Shown here: one piece after another, positions 37,086-45,505 of the stretch
Layout of the letters: the number at the start of each line of letters is the position of its first letter
Position numbering within the stretch: the first letter of the stretch is position 1
Source: a virus
Reading direction: 5' to 3' (one strand)
Length of the DNA: 64,000 bases
Virus record (IMG/VR): IMGVR_UViG_3300041964_000082
Location: 1 to 64,000 of that record
Made by a program: the position numbers and the translations under genes
Notes under the pieces: generated by a model
What the model was told of the DNA's origin: nothing
Databases searched by the model: none
The model's input: only the letters and a program-made list of their open reading frames with translations

Positions 37086-37663
37086 CTCTCACAACCATCG
37101 ACCCATTGACCTTGCCGTCTATCCCGCTGTCCGATCGTCGAAATCTGCCTGAATCGGCTGGAATCTATTTCGCAATCGCTGCTGATGGCTCGATTCAATA
37201 CATCGGCAGGGCAAAGAACTTTAGAGCTAGATGGGGTTCTCATCACAGGCTTAAAAAGTTGGCAGAAATCGAAAGCGTAAAGATTGCTTGGCTTGAGGTT
37301 TCTGATTTGCTGCTGTTGCCCGAAATTGAGTCTTTGCTGATTGCTCATTTCCAACCGCCTTTTAACAAGGAATATGAGGTAAGGTTCAAACCGTCTGGCT
37401 TGACTGCTGCTTCTCTTCCGTGCGCAACTTCTTTTAGAAAATTCACTCCGACAGGGTGGCGACTTCGAGCGCTAATGGCTGAAAAGCGGATAACAAACCA
37501 GCAGCTAGCCGATCGATTGCAAGAAATTACAGGCAAGCCAAGGCATCGCCAAACTATTACTCGCTGGCGCAACGCTGATACGATGCCACTGCTCGACGGC
37601 AAAGATTTAGACGCATTGCAGCAAATCCTTGAATGCTCTCGCGACGACCTGTTAGGAGACTGA
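37082..37663 (+). CDS. GIY-YIG nuclease fused to XRE domain
   Basis: 193 intact residues. GIY-YIG part: ESAGIYFAIAADGSIQYIGR, a following Arg/His (FRARWGSHHR), the catalytic-type Glu (LPEIESLLIAHFQPPFN) and Asn. The C-terminal 70 residues form an XRE helix-turn-helix (GWRLRALMAEKRITNQQLAD, HRQTITRWRNAD). The fusion could steer the nuclease to specific operators. It is co-transcribed with the repressor upstream. Confidence 0.65.
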   Translation: MTLTTIDPLTLPSIPLSDRRNLPESAGIYFAIAADGSIQYIGRAKNFRARWGSHHRLKKLAEIESVKIAWLEVSDLLLLPEIESLLIAHFQPPFNKEYEVRFKPSGLTAASLPCATSFRKFTPTGWRLRALMAEKRITNQQLADRLQEITGKPRHRQTITRWRNADTMPLLDGKDLDALQQILECSRDDLLGD

Positions 37664-37714
37664 GTAATACCGATCGATCGATCAGTATTTGTAGAATTTT
37701 GAATAAAGCTCACC

Positions 37715-37870
37715 ATGTCGTTTCTTATCTCAATCGGAAGATGGGGCGGAATTTATTGGTCTAGCGGGTACACAAAGCGGCTGTGCTTGGGGTGGATTGC
37801 GTTCACCTTTATTCCGATGGATGATGATTTCCTGCGTCCTCGCGATGGACAAGAAAATATTCAAAACTAG
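37715..37870 (+). CDS. Small protein, 51 aa
   Basis: MSFLISIGRWGGIYWSSGYT, then LCLGWIAFTFIPMDDDFL. Aromatic and partly hydrophobic, possibly membrane-associated. Follows the GIY-YIG/XRE gene on the same strand. Function unknown. Confidence 0.4.
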   Translation: MSFLISIGRWGGIYWSSGYTKRLCLGWIAFTFIPMDDDFLRPRDGQENIQN

Positions 37871-37947
37871 GAACGCGATCGACCACCAGAGCAGGACGCG
37901 ATTCGCTGTAGTTGGCGTTTGCAGAAATTTGAATAGGAGCGATTCTT

Positions 37948-38169
37948 GTGAAATTCGTCATGAGTAAAACGTCCGATCAAAAGAACAAATATGAGCAGGA
38001 GTTTTCTTCTTTCGAGGAGCTTATAGCTTGGGCGAAACAGCAATATGCTCGCGTAGACGGTCAAGTTGAGATCATCCTTAAAGTGCCTGTACCAAGAGAA
38101 GGAGTGCCTTTCATTGAGGTGCAGCCAGAGTTGGAAATTCATGACGACTGCCGAGATCTTGGGTGGTAG
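37948..38169 (+). CDS. Small acidic protein, 73 aa
   Basis: Start possibly at the ATG for MSKTSDQKN. FSSFEELIAWAKQQYARVDG, then beta-rich VEIILKVPVP and a Trp-ending tail. Likely alpha/beta fold. No family is recognised. Confidence 0.4.
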   Translation: MKFVMSKTSDQKNKYEQEFSSFEELIAWAKQQYARVDGQVEIILKVPVPREGVPFIEVQPELEIHDDCRDLGW

Positions 38170-38259
38170 GAAAGCGATCGCCGCGTGAACAGGGACAGCG
38201 ATCGCAGTTTGTGTAGTTGCTGATAGAAATTTGCATAACAGTGCCGTCTAAAAAGCTGT

Positions 38260-38733
38260 CTACTGGAGGCGATAGGGGTATCCATTGGTGCGTCCGTCAT
38301 AGATGCCGCAACCTGCATTTCTCAGGTATTCCGTCATGCTCCGAAGCGTTGCAGTGTCAACCGTTAGAGTCGATCGCCCCTGATCCACCTGCTCTCGATC
38401 GATTCCCGCAGCCTTTGCGATCGCTGTTAGCAACTCCTCAAGCGCTTCGCGGTTCTCTCGGTGGGTTAATCCCTTTGCTAGTGCCAGTTGGAAGGTTCGC
38501 AGCGGCAGCGTTAGTTCGATCGTTGTTGGTTTCAGTGCTTCGTCTGCCTCGAATTCTGCGCAGGGTATCAGCACAGAAGAAAACAGGTTTAGCCGCTCTT
38601 GGCTGTCAATTTCTAATCTTTTCGACGCTTCCCAGTAGGGAGCATTAACAGCACAGCCGCGATCGGCGTTGTATTTGCAGTTTTTACAGATTGGTGGGGT
38701 CATAGTTTCAGGTGGTGATTTGGTTTCTTGCAT
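38260..38733 (-). CDS. Zinc-binding-like protein, 157 aa
   Basis: The N-terminal part has a four-Cys pattern (PPICKNCKYNADRGCAVN ... PCAEFE), then a helical middle (LTHRENREALEELLTAIAKA) and DTATLRSMTEYLRNAGCG. The start ATG overlaps the methyltransferase stop region upstream. Function unknown. Confidence 0.5.
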   Translation of the reverse strand: MQETKSPPETMTPPICKNCKYNADRGCAVNAPYWEASKRLEIDSQERLNLFSSVLIPCAEFEADEALKPTTIELTLPLRTFQLALAKGLTHRENREALEELLTAIAKAAGIDREQVDQGRSTLTVDTATLRSMTEYLRNAGCGIYDGRTNGYPYRLQ

Positions 38734-39875
38734 TACGCTGTTGCCTCCTGTAGGTTAAAAATAGTGAGTTGCTGGCAGCCGTCCGCAACCTTGAGCAGCT
38801 TGGGTTTGCTGACTCCAGGCGCGTGTTTTTCTAGCCATTCTTCGCGCTCTTGCTCAGAAGGCAAATACTTAAAATGTCCTAGCCGCTGGCAGCATCGACT
38901 AATCCAGTGCGGATCAATTTCAATGCCGATCGCCTGCCTGCCTAAGCTTTTCGCAGCGATCAGTGTTGAGCCTGATCCGGCAAAGCAATCGAGTACGACA
39001 GCGTTCGATCGAGTGGACGCGCTAATGATGTGTTGCAGCAGTTCTAGCGGCTTTTCGCAGGGGTGCTTACCTGGATATGCGCCAACGGTCGGAAATGTCC
39101 AAACATCGGTGTATGGCACGTCAGCAGTGACAGAGAAGGGGCGGCGTAGCGATTCGTATTCTTGGCGTAGCGATTCGTATTCTTGGCGTAGCGATTCGTA
39201 GCTGCGTTCAAAGTAGCCGGGGAATGCTAGCTGGAGTTTTGCGTAGTGTTCTGGTGTTGGACAGTTCTTACCCTTCTCCCAGTTAGAGCAAGCACCCCCA
39301 TGATTTACAGTGCCGTATGCCCCTACAACCTCGGTTAACTGCTTCGATGACAGCTTATGCTCCGCTCTAATTTGTTTAATGTAGTTACCCCAAACCGCTT
39401 GCGCTGCTTCGTCGCATTTAGACCAGTAACCGCTTTCATCTTTTGCGCCTTCATCAGATCCATAGTGTTCGCAAAAAATAATAGATTCCGTGTTAGGCAG
39501 AAACGATCGAACCTGCTCTTTGTCTGCACACCAATTTCTATTCCCGTTGGACTTGTACCAGCGGATGCTATTCAGCACATTAAATCGATCGCCCAACATC
39601 ACCTCAACTCTTGCTGCCATTCTCGGAGAGGCAAAACAGTAGAGCGAGCCATTCGGCCTTAGCAGTCTTTGCCACTGCTCAGCGACTTTATCTAGCCAAG
39701 ACAGGAAAGCTGCGGGCTTCTCCCACTGACAATCCCACCATTCATCTTTTTTCACCTGAAAAAAAGGTGGATCTGTGAGGATTAGATCGACACTGCTATC
39801 AGGCAGCGATCGCATTACTGCCAAGCAATCGCCCTGGTACAAGCTGATTTGTGGTGTTTCAAAGCACGGTTTCAT
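38733..39875 (-). CDS. DNA methyltransferase with inserted XRE domain
   Basis: 380 residues. SLPDSSVDLILTDPPFF carries the DPPF catalytic motif and VVLDCFAGSGSTLIAAKSLG the AdoMet-binding motif; DPPF-first order fits the beta class (N6-adenine or N4-cytosine). Between them, residues about 165-225 form an XRE-type helix-turn-helix (IRAEHKLSSKQLTEVVGAYG, SNWEKGKNCPTPEHYAK) followed by a heptad repeat (LRQEYES). This would serve as a target-recognition insert. It may protect phage DNA from host restriction. Confidence 0.8.
   Translation of the reverse strand: MKPCFETPQISLYQGDCLAVMRSLPDSSVDLILTDPPFFQVKKDEWWDCQWEKPAAFLSWLDKVAEQWQRLLRPNGSLYCFASPRMAARVEVMLGDRFNVLNSIRWYKSNGNRNWCADKEQVRSFLPNTESIIFCEHYGSDEGAKDESGYWSKCDEAAQAVWGNYIKQIRAEHKLSSKQLTEVVGAYGTVNHGGACSNWEKGKNCPTPEHYAKLQLAFPGYFERSYESLRQEYESLRQEYESLRRPFSVTADVPYTDVWTFPTVGAYPGKHPCEKPLELLQHIISASTRSNAVVLDCFAGSGSTLIAAKSLGRQAIGIEIDPHWISRCCQRLGHFKYLPSEQEREEWLEKHAPGVSKPKLLKVADGCQQLTIFNLQEATA
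39144..39199 (-). repeat. 21-bp tandem repeat in methyltransferase
   Basis: GCGTAGCGATTCGTATTCTTG occurs twice in full and a third time in part, with perfect copies. It encodes YESLRQE heptads. Perfect repeats of this kind are prone to unit gain or loss and would change the length of a coiled-coil linker. Confidence 0.8.
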
Positions 39876-39944
39876 CGTTTGCTTTAGATGGTGATTGGTG
39901 GGCGGCGATCGCCCCTCTTTCCTGAAGCGATCGCCTGTCTGCTG

Positions 39945-40052
39945 TTAGTGGGCAGCAGATTGTTTATTGCGGTAGATCTCCTGTAGCTTGGTTGCCACTA
40001 GAAACAGCCAAGCGGAACTGACGAAAAATGCGAGAGCCAATTTCAAGAGCAT
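39945..40052 (-). CDS. Tiny membrane protein, 35 aa
   Basis: MLLKLALAFFVSSAWLFLVA followed by a basic tail (TKLQEIYRNKQ) gives one membrane helix. It overlaps the end of the upstream gene by ten bases. Function unknown. Confidence 0.4.
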   Translation of the reverse strand: MLLKLALAFFVSSAWLFLVATKLQEIYRNKQSAAH

Positions 40053-40297
40053 TTCTGTACCTCCTCAAGAGTTTCAGGCGGTGAAACAGCACCCGCAACG
40101 CCTGCTCGCTCCCAAGCGTGTACTCGCCCTAGCACTTCCTGACGTGCCAGCAGCAGAGCATCGATCGCTTGTCGAGATTGCTTCAGCAGAGCGATGTAGG
40201 ACTGGCAGTCAGGCGTAATTGCTGAGTTTGCTGCCGATCGTTCAACTGCAACGATTTGAATTCGTAGTTCGTGAATGGGGTGAAGGTCGATCGACAT
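40043..40297 (-). CDS. Small helical protein, 84 aa
   Basis: MSIDLHPIHELRIQIVAVER, then YIALLKQSRQAIDALLLARQ. Helical bundle-like. It lies in the minus-strand early operon, stop next to the gene above. No family is recognised. Confidence 0.5.
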   Translation of the reverse strand: MSIDLHPIHELRIQIVAVERSAANSAITPDCQSYIALLKQSRQAIDALLLARQEVLGRVHAWERAGVAGAVSPPETLEEVQKCS

Positions 40298-40594
40298 CTA
40301 TTTACCTCCTAGAGCAAAAGTGTTGTTGTAGATATCACTCACACGCTGAGCTGTGACGATCGCTGCATGATGCCGCCCCAACTGAACGCTTAAACTCCTG
40401 TTTCTGGACTGGAGATCGTTGTTTCTGGCTTGTAAATCGCTGTTCTCATCCAGCAGATTTCCACAGAGAGATTTGACCGCGGGCTGTAGTTTTGCTGATA
40501 TCTGCTGACGGTGATCGGGGTTTGGTTCTGCTGCGAGTTGAGCGATCGCCTCGCAGATTAGGCGTTGCGCTTCTTCAACAAATTCAGCTTGCAT
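40298..40594 (-). CDS. Coiled-coil protein, 98 aa
   Basis: ATG 40594 (MQAEFVEEAQRLICEAIAQL) has AAGGAGA upstream, favouring it over the longer frame. A heptad segment with repeats (LQARNNDLQSRNRSLSVQLG) follows. Function unknown. Confidence 0.55.
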   Translation of the reverse strand: MQAEFVEEAQRLICEAIAQLAAEPNPDHRQQISAKLQPAVKSLCGNLLDENSDLQARNNDLQSRNRSLSVQLGRHHAAIVTAQRVSDIYNNTFALGGK

Positions 40595-40632
40595 AGAATC
40601 TCCTTGCAGTAAATTAGGCGGCTGGCTAATCG

Positions 40633-41607
40633 TCACGCTGCATTGCTCCTTTCAGCTCGCTCCAGTTCTCGATCGCACAGTTGCTCGATCGCCTTCTGCG
40701 CTCGTTTTTTCAGCTTCGGTCGAAGTTCGAGCGCTTCATTTGGCGCGTTGGCGCGAAGAACTAGCTCAGAGAGGGTGAATGGCTGATCGGCTGCAATCAA
40801 CTCGTCTAGAGCCTTTTGCAAACGAACTACCAAATCAGCCCATTGCTCCTGGGTGTAATAGCGGCGGGCGTGGAAGTGTCCAGTCGTGAGCAATCGCCCT
40901 TCCTGCACTAAGCCTGACAAGGTACACGAAAAGCTTCTCTGAGGCAGATCGGGGTCAAGTTCTTTGATGTCACTGGCAAGCAATCCACCGCCAGATTCTT
41001 CGACCATCTGCATTACGCGGTCTTTGTTGGTGAACCGTCTTTTTGTTAAGCTGTGTGCCTTTATAGGCTTGCTGCTGTAGATGTAGTGATGACTCTTTTT
41101 GGCGCGATCGCGGTAGATCTGCCCCTCTTGCGCCAGTACAGTCAAAAACTGTGTCAGTGATGCAGGCGGTAAGATGCCTTCTTTCCGGCAGCGCGAAGTC
41201 AGAGTGGCGGTAGTGCCTGTACCAAACCGCTTAACGATCTGCAGCGTCTGATCCTTTTCGTCGTCCTCGCTGATAGGTTGCAGTGGCGGTCGTTCGATCG
41301 TGAGCCGTGCAGACTTTGCCGCTAAGTCAGGAAGAACAATTTTTAACTTGCCACCGCAACCGTCATTTACCAGGTCAAAGCACGATCGACACAAGAACCG
41401 AGTATTCCACTGATGCCCGTGATCAGTCTCGGTGACGATCTTTGCTGCGGCAGACTTGAAATCAGGCAGGCCACAGTAACGGCATAGTGCGCAGCTTTGA
41501 TATGGCTGAGCGACCGCGAACTTGTGAATAGTGCTGTAGGTGCGATCGATCTTGGCGGCAGTAATCCACCCATTCAGGGCTTGAGCAGGATTGCGGGGTT
41601 TCATCAA
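40633..41607 (-). CDS. Zinc-finger and winged-helix protein, 324 aa
   Basis: Residues 38-80 have two Cys pairs and His (CALCRYCG, TDHGHQWNTRFLCRSCFDLV), like an HNH-derived or zinc-ribbon element without a full catalytic set. Residues 120-320 hold three winged-helix-like segments (LQIVKRFGTGTTATLTSRCR; DRVMQMVEESGGGLLASDIK; QPFTLSELVLRANAPN). A DNA-binding regulator or replication helper is likely. Not recognised further. Confidence 0.55.
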   Translation of the reverse strand: MMKPRNPAQALNGWITAAKIDRTYSTIHKFAVAQPYQSCALCRYCGLPDFKSAAAKIVTETDHGHQWNTRFLCRSCFDLVNDGCGGKLKIVLPDLAAKSARLTIERPPLQPISEDDEKDQTLQIVKRFGTGTTATLTSRCRKEGILPPASLTQFLTVLAQEGQIYRDRAKKSHHYIYSSKPIKAHSLTKRRFTNKDRVMQMVEESGGGLLASDIKELDPDLPQRSFSCTLSGLVQEGRLLTTGHFHARRYYTQEQWADLVVRLQKALDELIAADQPFTLSELVLRANAPNEALELRPKLKKRAQKAIEQLCDRELERAERSNAA

Positions 41608-41876
41608 ACAACCCTCCCGTCAGCTAGGGGAACGCGGTAGCCACGCCAGCCGGGATAGCTAGCGTCCAAATAGGCGATCGTGTCGTTCCACCAGTCGTAG
41701 CCCCTTGAGTAGCCGAGAAATTTAGCGACCTCTTGAATTGCTCTTTCGACTCGATGAGGTGTTTCGCCGCATTCGTGCTGTAGTTGTTCTAGGAGGGATT
41801 CAGGAATCTCGATCGATCGGGCTTCGATGGGTGAAGCAGGTGTAATCGTTCGTACGAGTGTGCTAATCTGCGGCAT
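41604..41876 (-). CDS. Small helical protein, 90 aa
   Basis: The start is taken at ATG 41876 (MPQISTLVRTITPASPIEAR). Then LLEQLQHECGETPHRVERAI and FLGYSRGYDWWNDTIAYLDA. The stop overlaps the next gene start by 4 bases (ATGA). Function unknown. Confidence 0.5.
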   Translation of the reverse strand: MPQISTLVRTITPASPIEARSIEIPESLLEQLQHECGETPHRVERAIQEVAKFLGYSRGYDWWNDTIAYLDASYPGWRGYRVPLADGRVV

Positions 41877-41934
41877 GTTATTTGCAAGTTTGTTTGGGTC
41901 ATGGGGCGGGCTGAATGCCCGCTTTTTCTTTGGC

Positions 41935-42572
41935 CTAGAGAAAAGTTTCAGACGCTCCTGGCTTGCCGGGGCGAATGTCGTAAACACAATCGCTAATCTG
42001 ACGCCCTGAGACAGCTACGCCGTTCTTCAGATAGGCCACGCGACCTTGAATCAGATAGCGATGGTGGATGTGGCAATCCAGCCGCTTAAAGTAGTCACCC
42101 CGCGCTTTGCTCTGGAACACATCGCAGGGCAGCAAGTAGAGCAGGCGGGCGTGTTCGTAAGAGCGATCGAGCAGTTCAAGACTGCGCTCGAGAATGCCGA
42201 TCGCCCCTCCATCGCCTCTAGACAGGCAATTAGCACGAACAGAAGCGCGATCGCCTCTTCGCTGTACAGCGCTTGGAATTTGCCACTGCGGACGCTTACT
42301 ATGTCCCACTGGATGGGATGCTCGATCGTCAGCGGCAGTTGATGCAAGCGAAACATGCGCTTGAAAATGATGCACACCTCAATCAAGTCGGCGCGATCGG
42401 GTTTGGCTGCGTTCTCAAGCTCGTAGCCGCAAAGCTCGTTGTCTAGCCAAAAGCTTTGATTGCCTTCCAGCATCGAATCTGTGCGGATGCACAGATTGGG
42501 TTTGACTGCTGCCAGTTGATCGAGCAGCGCGGTTAAATCAATCGTTGCAACTGGTGCGTTTGTATCAGTCAT
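41935..42572 (-). CDS. Hypothetical protein, one frameshift
   Basis: About 212 residues. ATG 42572 begins MTDTNAPVATIDLTALLDQL; a first domain includes ADLIEVCIIFKRMFRLHQL. After a break near 42180 the second part reads LLDRSYEHARLLYLLPCDVF and AVSGRQISDCVYDIRPGKPG. No family is recognised. Confidence 0.45.
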
Positions 42573-42603
42573 CGTTATAATACGGGTGTGGTTTGTACTC
42601 AAC

Positions 42604-42645
42604 AAAAGCCCCGATCGCGTTACCACTGCCCGATCGGGGCTTTTG
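42604..42645. terminator. Strong bidirectional-type terminator
   Basis: AAAAGCCCCGATCG pairs perfectly with CGATCGGGGCTTTT around a 12-base loop. T runs on both strands fit a two-way rho-independent terminator. It separates the small HTH gene at 42651 from the gene starting at 42572. Confidence 0.75.
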
Positions 42646-42650
42646 TTTGT

Positions 42651-42818
42651 CTATGCGGCAGATTGTTGAGAAGCTTGCTTGAGTTGTCGCCATTCACGAC
42701 GAAACCGGACGACAGTTGCCCTAGAGACAGGGACGCGATCAGGGATGCTGTCGATGACAACGCCGCGATCGAATAATTGAAAAACCTGTTGCTTGAGAGC
42801 CTGTGTTGCTACTGCCAT
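42651..42818 (-). CDS. Small HTH (Cro-like) protein, 55 aa
   Basis: MAVATQALKQQVFQLFDRGV, then IPDRVPVSRATVVRFRREWR, a compact helix-turn-helix. It is read divergently from the larger repressor at 43065 across an operator region and ends at a strong terminator, so it is a single-gene unit. It is likely the Cro-like partner in a switch; this comes from context. Confidence 0.5.
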   Translation of the reverse strand: MAVATQALKQQVFQLFDRGVVIDSIPDRVPVSRATVVRFRREWRQLKQASQQSAA

Positions 42819-42944
42819 AGGTTCAATTGAGCATTTGAGCGGTTAAAAAGACCCCGAAAGTGGGGTCAGAAGCTTTTGTATTGCCGAAGGAGGAGACGCC
42901 GGAGCAGCGGTTAGCATGTCCGGTGCGCTGGTTCTATCTTGGCG

Positions 42945-43028
42945 TAAAACCGGAACTCCGTCAACTAAAACCGGAGGAGCGGTTTTATAGCTAGTACAAC
43001 CGTAGTTGTGCATAAAACCGGAACTCCG
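42945..43028. promoter_or_regulatory. Three operator-like repeats (TAAAACCGGA)
   Basis: TAAAACCGGAACTCCG occurs at 42945-42960 and again at 43013-43028. Between them TAAAACCGGAGGAGCGGTTTTA (42966-42987) is palindromic at both ends. The region lies between divergent HTH genes and fits a triple operator. Confidence 0.6.
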
Positions 43029-43064
43029 GTACACTTGGGTCAGAAAGTGACAGCGTACTGACAT

Positions 43065-43772
43065 ATGGTCAATGAACTGACAGATACCGAGATTGAAAGG
43101 AAGCGCTGGTTTTCCGCCCTGATTGCAGAGTTGCAGGGCGATCGAACACAGGAAGAGCTTGGACTCCAGATCGGTGCAGCGACTTCAACTGTGCAAGATT
43201 GGCTGGGCAAAGATGGGATCGCCAAGACTGACCCGCATAAGGTGAGAATTCCTTACTGGAGAGCGATCGCGCAGGCTAAGGGCACAACCGTAGATGCCCT
43301 GCTCGAAGAGATGAACAAAGCGATCGCAGGGGAGGAGTCAGGCGTAAAGCCTGCCCCAAAGTCTGATCGATCGGTCTATGACCAGCTTGCAGAAATGTGC
43401 AGTTTGGCAAGTATCCTGCAATCCAAGTTGCAGAAATTTGAGAAACAATTGTTAGGGAATGCTATGTGCAGCAACGCCGTTGTCAGGCTGATTCAGGCAG
43501 CTTTTGAGGCTAAAAGGATGTCGGTCAACAACCCGAGTCATATGCGCCGATTTCTCAATGGGGTCGATTTGGAGGATGTATCTGCTGAGGAAATTCGGCT
43601 GGTCGCGATCGGGCGATATCCCCCAAATTCTGAAAACATTCCAGCGATCGCAGCCGCCCTCACGGAATTTACGGGCACTGAATACACCCAAGAAGAGTTA
43701 GAGCATCTAAACCTGCTACCAGTGGATGCGGATCAAGGGCAGGACTGCCGTACCCTCAATCCGATCGACTAG
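43065..43772 (+). CDS. CI-like repressor
   Basis: 235 residues. N-terminal HTH: DRTQEELGLQIGAATSTVQD, WLGKDGIAKTDPHKVR, WRAIAQAKGTTVDALLEEMN. Middle: coiled coil (SILQSKLQKFEKQLL). C-terminal: a second helical domain (IPAIAAALTEFTGTEYTQEE). No LexA-type protease Ser/Lys pair is evident. It would bind the TAAAACCGGA sites directly upstream. Confidence 0.6.
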   Translation: MVNELTDTEIERKRWFSALIAELQGDRTQEELGLQIGAATSTVQDWLGKDGIAKTDPHKVRIPYWRAIAQAKGTTVDALLEEMNKAIAGEESGVKPAPKSDRSVYDQLAEMCSLASILQSKLQKFEKQLLGNAMCSNAVVRLIQAAFEAKRMSVNNPSHMRRFLNGVDLEDVSAEEIRLVAIGRYPPNSENIPAIAAALTEFTGTEYTQEELEHLNLLPVDADQGQDCRTLNPID

Positions 43773-44467
43773 CCCGCTTGGGTTTTCAGGCTCTTAGCGT
43801 AGTTCTGCCAGTATCCGGTCTGCCAGCAATCGCCTTCTTTGACCGTTACAATAACTTCGCCTTCTGCCAAACTAAAGACGCGATTGTGAAGCAGCCAGTT
43901 CATATCCTGCCAGCGATTTTCGTAGGAAACCTGCTGCTCCTCTCCTGTCTCCAAGAACTGCTCAATTGCCTGACGACGCGGCATGGCGATCGCTTCTGCC
44001 CAGACACTAAGCGGCTGTCCGATTAGTTCGTTGATCCGTCGGTTGAATTGCTTTTCAGCGAATTCGTATTTTGCAGCCAAGCACGGAAAGCCTTTGTCAC
44101 GATCTGCGCTATAGACGATCGCGCACCCTTCCAACCTTTTAAACAAGAGTGGATTTGCCCTAGCCCACGAACTTAAAAAATCTGTTTGAGTTTGCATTTT
44201 GTCCTCAGTAATGTACGGCTGATTTAATTGAAGGACATTGTTAGTCGCGGCGTACAGACGGTTATTGACCCGAATTACTACGCGCTTTTGCTGAAGTGCT
44301 GGGGGGTGGCTTTTCCAATCTAGCGATCGCCATAGCCGATCGGCTGATTTTACGTCAGGACAGTTAACTAAATATTCATCATCTAAAGAGCAAAATTCTA
44401 GACGCCTATAGTCTTGATCTTGCTGGAGCCAATTCAGAAACTCGGAGTTGGTATGGGAGTCAGTCAT
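43769..44467 (-). CDS. PAS-like domain protein, 232 aa
   Basis: Start taken at ATG 44467 (MTDSHTNSEFLNWLQQDQDY). The N-terminal part (YLVNCPDVKSADRLWRSLDW) and middle precede a C-terminal PAS-like region (EKQFNRRINELIGQPLSVWA, VSYENRWQDMNWLLHNRVFS). Convergent with the repressor, sharing four bases at the stops. It may sense a small molecule; function unknown. Confidence 0.45.
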   Translation of the reverse strand: MTDSHTNSEFLNWLQQDQDYRRLEFCSLDDEYLVNCPDVKSADRLWRSLDWKSHPPALQQKRVVIRVNNRLYAATNNVLQLNQPYITEDKMQTQTDFLSSWARANPLLFKRLEGCAIVYSADRDKGFPCLAAKYEFAEKQFNRRINELIGQPLSVWAEAIAMPRRQAIEQFLETGEEQQVSYENRWQDMNWLLHNRVFSLAEGEVIVTVKEGDCWQTGYWQNYAKSLKTQAG

Positions 44468-44567
44468 GATCACGATCGTTGCTAACGGGAGTACGGTTCT
44501 TGCTGGGCTGTGGGGCTTAGCCAGTGATCCGCCGTCATGCCTCGCTGAGGATTTCGACAGTTCCATA

Positions 44568-44961
44568 ATTGTCGAGACTGCGATCGATCTCTGATCAACC
44601 TGGCCTCAAGCAATCAAGTTTTGCTAATTTCTTTCCCTAGCCTACTCGTGTTTTTACGGGGAAGACACCCCTTTATCTAAAAAAGTCTCTCTATCTTTTG
44701 GATTAGGTAGCATCTGCTTCACAATTGCTTTCTCATGCGCAGAAGGGCTTTGAGCAATTGTATACGATCGCGCTTCATGAAACTTTTACACAAGGGTGGG
44801 CTGAGTCACCTCATGGGTGGGTGCGATCGACTGTGAGAAAATAACGGGAAACCGACGCAGCCAAGCTTTGCAAGGGCAGCCGCGTCGGTTTTGTCGTAAC
44901 TGGACAATTGCACTCACAGGTTTAGACGTTCGGTTTAGACCAGTGGGTGTAACCCCTCACT
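44568..44961. other. Intergenic region with hairpin
   Basis: No gene with a start is supported. A minus-strand frame encoding SYTIAQSPSAHEKAIVKQML looks like a gene remnant. At 44848-44893 AACCGACGC mirrors GCGTCGGTTTT, a terminator-like stem with a 23-base loop. Confidence 0.35.
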
Positions 44962-45201
44962 ATGGTAAAACAAGGCGATCGATTTACGTTGGGTGAACTG
45001 CGCAGAATTAGGGGAATAACGCAGCGGCAAGTAGCGGATGCAATGGGCGTCACCGGAAAGGCTGTGAGCGAATGGGAGCGCGGCATTAACGAGCCGCATA
45101 TCACGCCGCTGCAAACGCAGAAAATGATGGAAGCCTATGGCTGTGACACAGTTCAAGAATTGGTAGACGCGGTTGCTGCTTGCCGCCAACAAAATGCGTA
45201 A
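44962..45201 (+). CDS. XRE-family regulator, 79 aa
   Basis: A clear helix-turn-helix: LGELRRIRGITQRQVADAMG, VTGKAVSEWERGINEPHITP, and a C-terminal helix. Third repressor-type protein in the window. It stands alone on the plus strand facing the end of the minus-strand small-gene operon. Confidence 0.65.
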   Translation: MVKQGDRFTLGELRRIRGITQRQVADAMGVTGKAVSEWERGINEPHITPLQTQKMMEAYGCDTVQELVDAVAACRQQNA

Positions 45202-45238
45202 AAGCCTTCTGTAGCCGACGCGATCGAGCGGTCGAATG

Positions 45239-45505
45239 TCAAGCATCGGTGCTGCTCTCTTTATTCGCTTCCTTTCGCTGGCGAATCAGCACCTTCAGAT
45301 CACCCCAAACCTGATAATTGTGAGCGGTGCTGGTAATGCGTTTAACCCATCCTCTCAGCGCTGTATCCCACAATTCGGCAATGACAGCGAAACAGATAAA
45401 CAGTGCTGCTACTAGCCCAGCGATCGTGACCGTGGCCACAATGTAAGGCGTAATTGCTTGGCAGAAATTCAAATAGCGAACTGGTAGATCAAGCATCGGT
45501 GTCAC
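45239..45505 (-). CDS. Small membrane protein, 85-88 aa
   Basis: One long membrane segment (PYIVATVTIAGLVAALFICF) and a basic cytoplasmic tail ending SSTDA. The real start is probably the ATG in the ATGCTTGA junction at about 45496. Last gene of a row of small genes. Function unknown. Confidence 0.5.
   Translation of the reverse strand: MTPMLDLPVRYLNFCQAITPYIVATVTIAGLVAALFICFAVIAELWDTALRGWVKRITSTAHNYQVWGDLKVLIRQRKEANKESSTDA

Noticed and set aside
36686-37354. Long minus-strand open frame upstream of ATG 36685
   Set aside because: It runs through the operator region and antisense to the repressor and GIY-YIG/XRE genes; only the last 72 codons from 36685 look coding.
44600-44800. Minus-strand gene in the 44.6-44.8 kb gap
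   Set aside because: The protein-like frame (SYTIAQSPSAHEKAIVKQML) has no start and is closed upstream by a stop, so it is at most a remnant.
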